5,441 bases of DNA from positions 1 to 5,441 of the forward strand of contig JAIFNK010000280.1 of assembly GCA_020047775.1 (NCBI GenBank), read 5' to 3'. Positions 1 to 5,389 of the stretch are shown here, piece by piece (position 1 is the stretch's first letter; each line of letters begins with the position of its first letter). This DNA comes from Akkermansia sp. Lineage in GTDB: Bacteria > Verrucomicrobiota > Verrucomicrobiia > Verrucomicrobiales > Akkermansiaceae. The translations under genes were made by a program, and so were the position numbers. The notes beneath the pieces are model-generated. The model saw nothing but the letters and a program-made list of their open reading frames with translations, had not been told where the DNA came from and searched no databases.

Positions 1-91
1 CGAGCCTCGTCCGTCATCCAGCGCGGCAGCTCCGCGACGGCACGCGCGGCGATTTCCGCGGTGTCGGTGCGGTGGCAGATCAGCGCGATGT
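1..91. repeat. Partial duplicate of the nagZ 3' region at the window edge
   Basis: Bases 1-91 are identical to 253-343 (offset 252) and the match ends abruptly at base 92. Read on the minus strand, the copy encodes IALICHRTDTAEIAARAVAE and onward to TDEAR, a C-terminal part of the neighbouring NagZ, but it lies downstream of that gene's stop codon. It contains one copy of the 45-bp unit that is doubled inside nagZ. It could be a real partial tandem duplication or an assembly loop at a contig end; the sequence alone cannot decide. Confidence 0.9.
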
Positions 92-98
92 GGCGCAA

Positions 99-1211
99 TC
101 AATAACCGGCCACCGGGCTCGCCGCCTGGCTCGTCTCGATTTCCGGGACCACCGCAGCCAGGGCGGCCAGCGAGTCGCAGGTTTTCGCCCATTTGTCCTC
201 GGACCAGACCAGTGGCCCGCAGAGTTTCCTGCGGAACCGCTCCACCCGGTCGCGAGCCTCGTCCGTCATCCAGCGCGGCAGCTCCGCGACGGCACGCGCG
301 GCGATTTCCGCGGTGTCGGTGCGGTGGCAGATCAGCGCGATGTCGGCGATTTCCGCGGTGTCGGTGCGGTGGCAGATCAGCGCGATGTCATTGCCGGCTT
401 CGATGGCGAGTTTCACGTCCTGCCCCCGGCCATAACGGTTAGCGATCGCGCCCATGTCCAGATCGTCGGTCAACACCAGATGCCGGTCGAACCCAAGCTG
501 GTCCCGCAAAAACCGGCGGATGATGCGCGGCGAAAGCGAGGCGGGGAAATCCGCATCGATGTTCGGAAACTCGACGTGGGCCAGCATGATCGCATCGAGC
601 TCCGGCATCAGCGCGGTGTAGGGAATCACGTCCTCGCGCAGCAATTCCTCCAGCGTGGCCGGTGACGACGGCAGGTCGTGGTGCGGGTCGGATTGCGCCC
701 GGCCACACGCGGGAAAATGTTTCGCACAACTCGCGACGGAGCGTTTTCTCAGCCAGCGGTTCCACTGGCCCGCATAGTCGATGACCCGCTGCGCATCGCG
801 ACCCCAACAGCGACCGCGCAAGGCATTCTGACTCTCCGGGAAATGATCCAGATCCAGCACCGGCGCGAAATCCAGGTTAAAGCCCAGCAACCGCAGCAAA
901 TCACCGGTGAACGCCCCCGCTTCCGCGATTTTCACCATGTCCTTGTGGGCTGCGAGCGCCGGAGCCGAGGGCGCGACCGGCGCGATCTCCTTGGTCCGCG
1001 TGACCCGCCCACCCTCTTGGTCGATGGCGATGATCGGCGTGTCCGACGACAAGTCGCGGAGGTCGTCCGTCAGCTTCCGCGTCTGCACCGCGGAGACGAT
1101 GTTGCGGGTGAAAAGAATGTAACCCGCCGGCTGGAGCTTGCGAAAAAGCGCAGCCTCTTCCGGTGCAAGTTCCGGACCAGCGATTCCGAGCACGAGTAGC
1201 GAACCATCCAT
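99..1211 (-). CDS. nagZ: Beta-N-acetylhexosaminidase, glycoside hydrolase family 3 (NagZ-like)
   Basis: The product (370 aa from the ATG at 1211; a second ATG lies immediately upstream at 1214) is a single-domain GH3 (beta/alpha)8-barrel enzyme. NagZ removes GlcNAc from muropeptides such as GlcNAc-1,6-anhydroMurNAc in peptidoglycan recycling, normally in the cytoplasm; no signal peptide is visible here. Landmarks are DQEGGRV (64-70), the KHFP active-site loop (164-167), the Asp-His dyad as DPH (175-177), which supplies the general acid/base in this family, and TDDLDMGAI with the nucleophile Asp at about 249. Two things are odd. The usual KHFPGHG reads KHFPACG. Residues 275-289 (DIALICHRTDTAEIA) are repeated exactly at 290-304, doubling the strand and loop after the nucleophile; this would disturb the barrel if real. 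The frame is open up to 1343, but the extension lacks NagZ similarity and crosses the divergent promoter region. No clear Shine-Dalgarno is seen. Confidence 0.92.
   Translation of the reverse strand: MDGSLLVLGIAGPELAPEEAALFRKLQPAGYILFTRNIVSAVQTRKLTDDLRDLSSDTPIIAIDQEGGRVTRTKEIAPVAPSAPALAAHKDMVKIAEAGAFTGDLLRLLGFNLDFAPVLDLDHFPESQNALRGRCWGRDAQRVIDYAGQWNRWLRKRSVASCAKHFPACGRAQSDPHHDLPSSPATLEELLREDVIPYTALMPELDAIMLAHVEFPNIDADFPASLSPRIIRRFLRDQLGFDRHLVLTDDLDMGAIANRYGRGQDVKLAIEAGNDIALICHRTDTAEIADIALICHRTDTAEIAARAVAELPRWMTDEARDRVERFRRKLCGPLVWSEDKWAKTCDSLAALAAVVPEIETSQAASPVAGY
299..389. repeat. 45-bp in-frame tandem duplication inside nagZ
   Basis: Two adjacent 45-bp units, 301-345 and 346-390, differ only at the last base, so period-45 identity runs over 299-389. 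Since 45 is a multiple of three, the reading frame is kept and 15 residues are added. A third copy of the unit lies in the 1-91 repeat. The absence of synonymous differences indicates a very recent event or an assembly artefact. Confidence 0.95.
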
Positions 1212-1303
1212 CATCGGCGGTAAAAAAAGCACCGGCGGCGGGTTTTGTCGAATACGTTCCGACTGCCCAGGCCTGAATCCGCCACACCCGGCCTTGCCGA
1301 ACC
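1212..1303. promoter_or_regulatory. Divergent intergenic region between nagZ and the permease gene
   Basis: About 92 bp separates the nagZ ATG from the earliest start of the plus-strand permease, or about 160 bp if the permease starts at the ATG at 1376. Both promoters must lie here by layout. It contains a T7 run just upstream of nagZ (minus strand), but I found no convincing -35/-10 pair or operator on either strand, so the call rests on gene orientation only. Confidence 0.3.
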
Positions 1304-2275
1304 TTGCACAACCTGACAGATTCCCACCAATTGGAAACCGCATGGAAAAATGATCTGCCGGAGCGCTTCGATCCGATGACGGTGAAGGAGCTGCGTCAGA
1401 GCCTGCGGCGCGGAAGTTTCGTCTATCCGTTTCTGGCCATCCAGTTGTTCGCAGTGGTCGCCATGGCGGTGGAATTCGATCTCGGCCATGCGGCGGAAAG
1501 CTCGAAATACACCGGCGCGCTCAATCTCTGGCTGCTGGGGACGTCCGGCCCGTTCTGGATGGTCGTCTCCGCGATCTGCCTGGTCCTGATGCCCTTGGGC
1601 GGACTGATCCTGATGGGCCAGGAACTCGAGGAGGGAAACCACGAACTGCTCCTGCTCACCAAGCTGGACCGGTGGAAGGTGGTTACCGGGAAATTCATCA
1701 CCCTCTGGGGACTGTGTGTGCTCACCTTTGTTTCCCTGCTGCCCTACGTGGTGGTGCGCTACCTCGTCGGAGGCATCGAGTGGTGGCACGAGGCGGCCTG
1801 CGCGGGCACCGTGCTCGGCGGCTCGGCCATGCTCTGCGCCGGGGCGATCGGGGCCTCGGCATTCAAGCGAACGGCCGCTAGAATCTCCATCCTGGCACTT
1901 TATCTCGCATCGATGGCGCTCGGTTGTGCCGCGCCGCTGTTCGGCATCGGCGCACAATCCGGCGGCTGCGGCTGGGTCTATCACATCACGGCGCTGGCCG
2001 CGGTGGTCGCCTTCACGCTGGTCGGTCTCGCGCTGGCCCGCTCGCGACTGCGACTGGCGGTGATGGCTTACGAAATGAACCCGAGCGCGATGATCATCGG
2101 GTTGATGGTTTTCGCGCCGTTTGTCATCGGCCTAACCACCGCGGTCACGGTCGGTTGGGGCGGTGTCCTCGGCCTGATCGGGCTGGCGCTCGTGGCGGCT
2201 CGCATGGATGTCACGCCGAAGGCTTCCAAAAAAACGCCACCGCCGCTCCCCGAACTTCCCCCGGTGGAATCCTAG
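1304..2275 (+). CDS. ABC-2-type transporter permease-like integral membrane protein
   Basis: The product (up to 323 aa) is a polytopic inner-membrane protein with about eight hydrophobic segments near residues 39-56, 84-104, 130-152, 166-186, 193-213, 227-246, 261-281 and 284-299. It ends in a short proline-rich cytoplasmic tail (KKTPPPLPELPP). The N-terminal RFDPMTVKELRQSLR and the stretch GQELEEGNHELLLLTKLDRW before GKF (105-131) match the cytoplasmic coupling region typical of ABC-2 permeases, where E-EG-EL-LL-T-L-R is conserved. Its substrate is unknown, and no ABC ATPase or second permease lies in the window. The start is uncertain: TTG 1304 opens the frame, TTG 1331 is possible, and ATG 1376 has GGAG 12 bases upstream but would remove the family-like ERFDP. 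It is divergent from nagZ, and its TAG overlaps the stop of the convergent next gene. Confidence 0.8.
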   Translation: MHNLTDSHQLETAWKNDLPERFDPMTVKELRQSLRRGSFVYPFLAIQLFAVVAMAVEFDLGHAAESSKYTGALNLWLLGTSGPFWMVVSAICLVLMPLGGLILMGQELEEGNHELLLLTKLDRWKVVTGKFITLWGLCVLTFVSLLPYVVVRYLVGGIEWWHEAACAGTVLGGSAMLCAGAIGASAFKRTAARISILALYLASMALGCAAPLFGIGAQSGGCGWVYHITALAAVVAFTLVGLALARSRLRLAVMAYEMNPSAMIIGLMVFAPFVIGLTTAVTVGWGGVLGLIGLALVAARMDVTPKASKKTPPPLPELPPVES

Positions 2276-2706
2276 GAAACAACCCGCCTCGGACGGCTGC
2301 TTTCCTTCGGCTCCTGGTTCTTCCGCTTCGGCAGGAAGGGTGTCACCAGCGAGGCCTCGAAATCGAACACCTCGGAGAAATCCTCTTTTTTGTCCGAGTC
2401 CTGCTTGCCGAACACCTGCTCCTCGATGAGGTGGAACACCATGTCGCCGACGTCCTGGCACCTGCGGATGCTCCACTCGGTCATCAACGTGGACGCCATC
2501 GGTCCGAATTGTTCGAGCGCGAAATCCCGGCAACCGGCGAGCAGTTCCGGACCACTGACATGGCGCGCTTGGCCTCCGTTGGATTCAGCGATGCGCTTCA
2601 AAGTGAAGTCCAAGGCATCCTTGAGGAAAAAGTAAGCATGCGGATCAAAGCGTTTGTCTCGCTTGAGAATGGAGACCACGGACTGTTCGAATTGCACGGC
2701 ATGCAT
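2272..2706 (-). CDS. Minf_1886 family protein (conserved, function unknown)
   Basis: This 144-aa soluble protein has no signal peptide or membrane segment. I recognise it as the Minf_1886 / Verruc_Plancto-restricted family, conserved in Verrucomicrobia and Planctomycetes but with no assigned function. Family-like features are an N-terminal FEQSVVSILKRD segment, DPHAYFFLKDALDFT (about 21-35), HVSGPELL-G-RDFALEQFGPMA (about 49-71), the WSIRRCQDVGDMVFHLIE block (about 78-95), the acidic KKEDFSEVFDFE segment and the LVTPFLP motif near 120-126. The length matches the family, and the C-terminal 15-20 residues are a basic tail. It lies 48 bp downstream of the TSP3 gene on the same strand and could be cotranscribed, though a possible promoter sits just upstream. 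Its TAG (2274-2272) overlaps the permease TAG tail to tail. Recognition is from memory of the family pattern. Confidence 0.88.
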   Translation of the reverse strand: MHAVQFEQSVVSILKRDKRFDPHAYFFLKDALDFTLKRIAESNGGQARHVSGPELLAGCRDFALEQFGPMASTLMTEWSIRRCQDVGDMVFHLIEEQVFGKQDSDKKEDFSEVFDFEASLVTPFLPKRKNQEPKESSRPRRVVS

Positions 2707-2713
2707 ATGCGGA

Positions 2714-2741
2714 AATATGCAAAAACCCGGCGTCGTGTCAA
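2714..2741 (-). promoter_or_regulatory. Possible sigma-70-like promoter for the Minf_1886 gene
   Basis: On the minus strand a perfect TTGACA (2741-2736) is followed after 16 bases by CATATT (2719-2714), a 4/6 match to TATAAT. Transcription would begin at or next to the ATG at 2706, implying a leaderless or nearly leaderless mRNA. The -35 overlaps the 10-bp palindrome AAAGCGCTTT (2740-2749), a possible operator. Verrucomicrobial promoter consensus is poorly known, so this is tentative. Confidence 0.3.
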
Positions 2742-2754
2742 AGCGCTTTACTCA

Positions 2755-3594
2755 TCATTCCGGTACCACCCAGTAGAAGGCACACGGGTTCACCGACGTA
2801 TCCGGATCGACCACCGTGCAATCGGCACCCGTTCCCGGCACTTCCGTGCGGATGAAGTCGAAGGCCCTGCCCGAGAGATCCAAACTGCGCACCACGCTGT
2901 AGGTGCGACCGCTTACGCCCTGCCAGATCAGTTCCGGTTGACCGCCAGCGCCGCGCTCCATTCTGGGACGGAGAAACGAGTTCTTATCCAGTGGATTCGT
3001 GCTCGCTGCCAGTTCGGCAGCGTCCGGCACCATGTCACCGTCACTATCGGCCACAGTCGGGCTGGTGCTGTGGGTCGTCACCTCGTCGTAGTCGGAAAGA
3101 CCGTCGCCATCCGAGTCGTCACTGTGCGGATTGCTGCCATAAGTCGCTTCCTGGGCATTTGTCAGTCCGTCGTCGTCCGGGTCATCGGAAAGCACGATCT
3201 GCACTTGATCGATCTCCGCCACCGCATTGACCTCGCCTCGACTCACCAGCTTGAAGACGAGATTGCCCGTCTGCCCGCCGAAGCGCGAGACGTCCGCCTC
3301 CATCTCCACGTAGCCGGCGCGGGCGGATTCCGTGTCTGGACAAATCACCAGCACCGTTTCCTCGCCCCAGTAAGCAGCGATGAAATCCCCGTCGCCCGCG
3401 TTGGTAAAGCGGTAGCGGAAGCGCAGGGTTTCCGAACCGGTTGGCATTGCCATCGTCTTCCAGAATCCGGCGTCGGTGTTCTCCGTAAGCGTGTGAACGC
3501 CACCAGCGCCGGACGCCGTGCCGAAATAGGTGAAACCGTCCAAGTCAACCGGCGGTGGTGGGATCGCCGCCGTTTGCGGCATATCAGCCATCAT
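2755..3594 (-). CDS. Thrombospondin type-3 repeat protein, probable extracellular calcium-binding protein
   Basis: The open product is 279 aa. Residues about 20-135 form a beta-rich domain (LRFRYRFTNAGDGDFIAAYW through AEIDQVQIV), similar to lectin-like or jelly-roll regions seen in large verrucomicrobial secreted proteins. Three Asp-rich TSP3-type calcium-binding repeats follow: DDPDDDGLTNAQE (137-149), DDSDGDGLSDYDE (159-171) and ADSDGDMVPDAAE (182-194). The C-terminal module (about 220-279, with W-GVSGRTYSVVRSLDLS and a final FYWV) resembles the terminal domain of many verrucomicrobial exported proteins. Such proteins are normally secreted, but neither ATG at the start (3594, 3591) is preceded by a translatable signal sequence. 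The same frame continues upstream through a signal-peptide-like stretch that has no start codon, to a TGA at 3669-3667. The N-terminus may therefore be lost, or joined to the upstream gene by a frameshift. Function is unknown. Confidence 0.82.
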   Translation of the reverse strand: MMADMPQTAAIPPPPVDLDGFTYFGTASGAGGVHTLTENTDAGFWKTMAMPTGSETLRFRYRFTNAGDGDFIAAYWGEETVLVICPDTESARAGYVEMEADVSRFGGQTGNLVFKLVSRGEVNAVAEIDQVQIVLSDDPDDDGLTNAQEATYGSNPHSDDSDGDGLSDYDEVTTHSTSPTVADSDGDMVPDAAELAASTNPLDKNSFLRPRMERGAGGQPELIWQGVSGRTYSVVRSLDLSGRAFDFIRTEVPGTGADCTVVDPDTSVNPCAFYWVVPE

Positions 3595-3666
3595 CTGAGC
3601 CGGGATAGCTGCGGCGAACGAAGAAAAAGGCGCGGAGCTAAGAAGATTGGAAAAAGAGCTAAATCC
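3595..3666 (-). other. Signal-peptide-like reading without a start codon upstream of the TSP3 gene
   Basis: In the frame of the TSP3 protein, the 24 codons before its first ATG read without a stop and include NLLSSAPFSSFAAAIPAQ, which resembles the hydrophobic core and Ala-X-Ala cleavage region of a secretion signal. No ATG, GTG, TTG or CTG codon occurs in this frame before the TGA at 3669-3667. The stretch overlaps the last codons of the upstream gene by a few bases. It may be the remnant of a true N-terminus damaged by an indel; chance resemblance is possible. Confidence 0.4.
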
Positions 3667-4159
3667 TCACTCGCCTCCCGGCATCGCCGAGTGATCCCGT
3701 GCGCAAACTGCTGCCAGCGCCGAAGCTTGCAAGCATTCGGACTACGCTTTCCGTCACGGGGTTGCCTGCTTTAAACAAACCTCCAAACAAGGTCGACCCT
3801 TTCGGTGGATCGGCTCCCAAGCTCCACGTCGCCTGCGCCGTCACATCCTCCCAACTGCCATCGTCATACAGCGCCATTGCTAAAAATTGCTTCGTACCGT
3901 CGGAAGCCACTGTATTGGATGCCGCCTGCGTGATCGATTGCTCATCGCCGGGCGCAAGCGAGAGCATCGGCACGGGCGAAGGAGACGGAGGCGGAGGCGG
4001 AGGGAGATCTGGCATGGGCATCACGCTCAGCGACACCAGATTCCGGCCTCGCGTATCCACCCGGATGTTCGCGGAGTCTGCGGAATTTCCGAAGGCGGCG
4101 GGGGCGAGGATGAGCAGTGCCGCCAGCAGGGCGGATTTCACAGGGGATGGGGAGTTCAT
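3659..4159 (-). CDS. Small secreted protein with proline-rich linker and bacterial Ig-like segment
   Basis: Starting at the ATG at 4159, the product is 166 aa. Residues 1-24 form a clear Sec signal peptide (MNSPSPVK, then the hydrophobic SALLAALLILAP, cleavage near AAFG). A short region (25-50) leads to a proline-rich linker (52-63), then a beta-rich segment (about 66-150) with TKQFLAMALYDDGSWEDVTA and ATWSL, the pattern of Big_2-like bacterial Ig domains. The last residues, SLGDAGRRVRI, are not domain-like, and the protein ends where a longer repeat-bearing exported protein might continue, so it may be the N-terminal fragment of a larger gene. The ATG overlaps the TGA of the frame-corrected Bro-N gene (ATGA), suggesting translational coupling. 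The frame extends upstream to 4366, but that part is an Arg/Pro-rich shadow of the Bro-N gene. Function is unknown. Confidence 0.66.
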   Translation of the reverse strand: MNSPSPVKSALLAALLILAPAAFGNSADSANIRVDTRGRNLVSLSVMPMPDLPPPPPPSPSPVPMLSLAPGDEQSITQAASNTVASDGTKQFLAMALYDDGSWEDVTAQATWSLGADPPKGSTLFGGLFKAGNPVTESVVRMLASFGAGSSLRTGSLGDAGRRVRI

Positions 4160-5006
4160 GGCTGGGGGTGTTTCGGGAGTTTTTTCGCTTGGGATTCCGG
4201 CAAGGCTTTGAAGTTGCGGCGGGTGGAAATCTTCGTGCCGCTTTCGATTTCGAGGGCGCGGCGGGCGTTGCCGGCGATGGTGCCGCCGGCCTTGGAGGCT
4301 TTTTGATTGGCGGGGAATCCTTGGGCGTCGCGCATTTTTTGGCGATCTCGGTGGTGGAGGCTTCACCGAGCATGGTGAAAATCAGTTCCAGATCGGTCAT
4401 GTGGTCGCGCAGGTTCTCCTTTGGGTTGGAGAGTTCCTTGAAGGCTTTGTATTCGGCCGGGGTCATGCCGAAGGTGGCTTTGCTGATCTCCGCGGTGAGA
4501 ATGGCAAACTCCTTGCTCTCCTTGACGCCGCGCTTTTTCCACTCGTCGGTGAGTTCGTCGCGCACGGCGATGCCGCGCATGCGTTTTTCGATCCACTCCT
4601 CGGAGTAGCCTTTTTGCCGGTAGATCTCCCGCATGCGCTTGGCGGCGAGTTCCGGATTCTCGATTTCCTCCAACCGCTCGAAGCCTACCTTGGCCAGCCA
4701 GCGCTTGAACGGCTCCGCCTTGGGCGATGGGATGGACTGGATGATGCGAAGCAAGGCTTGCGTGTGAGCCGCCCGGATTTTACGTTTTTTACCGTCGGCG
4801 GCTGTCATTTCAACCAGGGGACAATTTGTCCCCCAGTAGCTGTGCAGTTCAGGATCGCGCTTTCTCAGTTTCTTGACGTAGTCCTTCACGTTGACCGAGC
4901 CGGTCAGAATCTCGACGACATCATCCACGGAGAAATACCATTTCTCCTCAGCGGCATTCCACGCGCGGCGGACCTGCTTTTCTTCAAATAGGCTGATGGC
5001 GGACAT
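4156..5006 (-). CDS. Bro-N domain protein (BRO family, antirepressor-like), interrupted by a one-base frameshift
   Basis: Starting at the ATG at 5006, the product reads MSAISLFEEKQVRRAW and carries a Bro-N domain over about residues 1-100 (WYFSVDDVVEILTG, LLRIIQSIPSPKAEPF). A conserved helical second half follows: WLAKVGFERLEEIENPELA, ATFGMTPAEYK, then ENLRDHMTDLELIFTMLGEA near 198-216. Bro-N domains are found in phage antirepressors and DNA-binding BRO proteins; homologues of this long type are chromosomal and of unknown role. After EIAKK (residue 224) the frame breaks at an A6 run. Read one base earlier, the sequence continues MRDAQGFPANQKASKAGGTI through ISTRRNFKALPE to a TGA at 4158-4156, giving 283 aa and a family-typical end. 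Without correction the frame runs to 3942 with a low-complexity Pro/Ala/Arg tail. An indel, a sequencing error or recoding could explain it. No Shine-Dalgarno is visible, and a strong hairpin sits 15 bases upstream of the start. Confidence 0.88.
4335..4340 (-). other. A6 homopolymer at the Bro-N frame break
   Basis: On the minus strand the run reads GCC AAA AAA TGC. Seven A residues instead of six would give GCC AAA AAA ATG CGC and restore the conserved downstream frame; a -1 slip after the second AAA codon would do the same. The position is deduced from where the two conserved protein halves meet. Confidence 0.75.
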
Positions 5007-5232
5007 GAGAGAGGTGGCTGTAGCGGCGGTCTGCGACCGCCGCTGGTTTTCTAGGTTGAAAGACCCGCTTCGAGGAAAAAGTGCGACGTTCACAGACCGC
5101 AGGCGAATCCTCACTATTAGATACAAATTCCTTGCGAATGGACGCAATTGTTCGGCCCCGGAGCAGCTTGTTTAGCTCCTCCTTCGCGCTGCCCTGCCCG
5201 TTCGTGGGAATCTGGATAAACTCAAATGCCAT
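4984..5232 (-). pseudogene. Truncated 5' end of an HRDC-type DGR accessory gene
   Basis: The ATG at 5232 opens MAFEFIQIPTNGQGSAKEEL, followed by NKLLRGRTIASIRKEFVSN. I recognise this as the conserved N-terminus of small proteins that carry a C-terminal HRDC domain and lie between target gene and reverse transcriptase in some diversity-generating retroelements; in those homologues it continues with a W-F-C-V-Y-like strand. Here similarity stops after about 43 codons (near 5104). The frame then runs through a palindromic intergenic repeat (SPAVCERRTF and onward) to a stop at 4984, inside the Bro-N start. The HRDC domain is missing, so this is probably a remnant created by repeat insertion or deletion. 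Recognition rests on a short stretch recalled from memory; an unrelated small protein is possible. Confidence 0.5.
5020..5108. repeat. Palindromic intergenic repeat element (REP/MITE-like)
   Basis: One end holds a perfect 10-bp inverted repeat: AGCGGCGGTC at 5022-5031 and its complement at 5035-5044, around the loop TGC. About 50 bp further on, CAGACCGC (5093-5100) is again complementary to GCGGTCTG (5026-5033), so the element has related ends around a core with AGACCCGCTTCGAGG. This resembles dispersed palindromic repeats I associate with verrucomicrobial intergenic regions. It sits exactly where the HRDC-like gene loses similarity and forms the leader of the Bro-N gene. The outer boundaries are approximate. 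Confidence 0.7.
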
Positions 5233-5258
5233 CGTTCGTTTTCTGGAAAATTTTCTCG

Positions 5259-5277
5259 TCAGGGGCTACGCCCCTGA
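5259..5277. other. Perfect hairpin between putative target and accessory genes
   Basis: TCAGGGGC (5259-5266) and GCCCCTGA (5270-5277) form a GC-rich 8-bp stem with a three-base loop. It lies about 120 bp downstream of the stop codon of the partial edge gene and 27 bp upstream of the HRDC-like ATG. In DGRs a short GC-rich hairpin or cruciform downstream of the variable repeat promotes retrohoming, so this is a candidate; it is further from the stop codon than in the best-studied cases. A T5 stretch (5284-5288) on the plus strand also permits a weak terminator reading. Confidence 0.55.
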
Positions 5278-5312
5278 ACCCCATTTTTGGTTTCAATATT
5301 TGTTATTTCAAA

Positions 5313-5388
5313 ACCGCTTCACTCCCTTCACTTCGCCTCTTCGTTCGTCCCTCACTACGATGCTCCGTTCGTTCCGCTCCTTGCTGTT
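5313..5388 (-). repeat. Purine-rich low-complexity spacer with degenerate ACGAACG repeats
   Basis: The minus strand is almost all purine plus periodic C/T, built from variants of GGAACGAACGGAG and GGGACGAACGAAG, then GAAGTGAAGGGAGTGAAG. No open frame of interest covers it. Between it and the hairpin lies an AT-rich stretch (about 5281-5312). The gene-free interval 5233-5397 holds nothing else I can identify. Confidence 0.5.
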
Positions 5389-5389
5389 T

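Noticed and set aside
72..1199. Plus-strand open frames across nagZ
   Set aside because: They are antisense to a clearly recognised GH3 enzyme and show the Arg-rich composition of shadow frames.
1212..1343. N-terminal extension of nagZ to an ATG at 1343
   Set aside because: The extra 44 residues do not resemble NagZ, and the extension would overlap the permease start region; MDGSLLVLGIAG fits a normal NagZ start.
1924..3774. Long plus-strand open frame of 616 codons
   Set aside because: It runs antisense to the Minf_1886 and TSP3 genes and out of frame with the permease. Its product is Arg/His-rich with no recognisable domain; it is a high-GC shadow.
3980..4010. G-rich repeat on the plus strand
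   Set aside because: It is simply the proline codons of the linker in the secreted protein.
3942..4334. Pro/Ala/Arg-rich C-terminal tail of the uncorrected Bro-N frame
   Set aside because: The neighbouring frame encodes the conserved family ending over 4156-4334, and from 4156 down to 3942 the tail is antisense-free overlap of the secreted-protein gene in another frame.
4117..4991. Plus-strand open frames opposite Bro-N
   Set aside because: They are complement shadows of the conserved Bro-N coding sequence with no recognisable domain.
5007..5147. N-terminal extension of the Bro-N protein
   Set aside because: The added residues are a translation of the palindromic repeat; homologues start near MSAISLFE.
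5278..5290. Rho-independent terminator following the 5259-5277 hairpin on the plus strand
   Set aside because: The T run is short and separated from the stem by several bases, and no plus-strand gene ends there.
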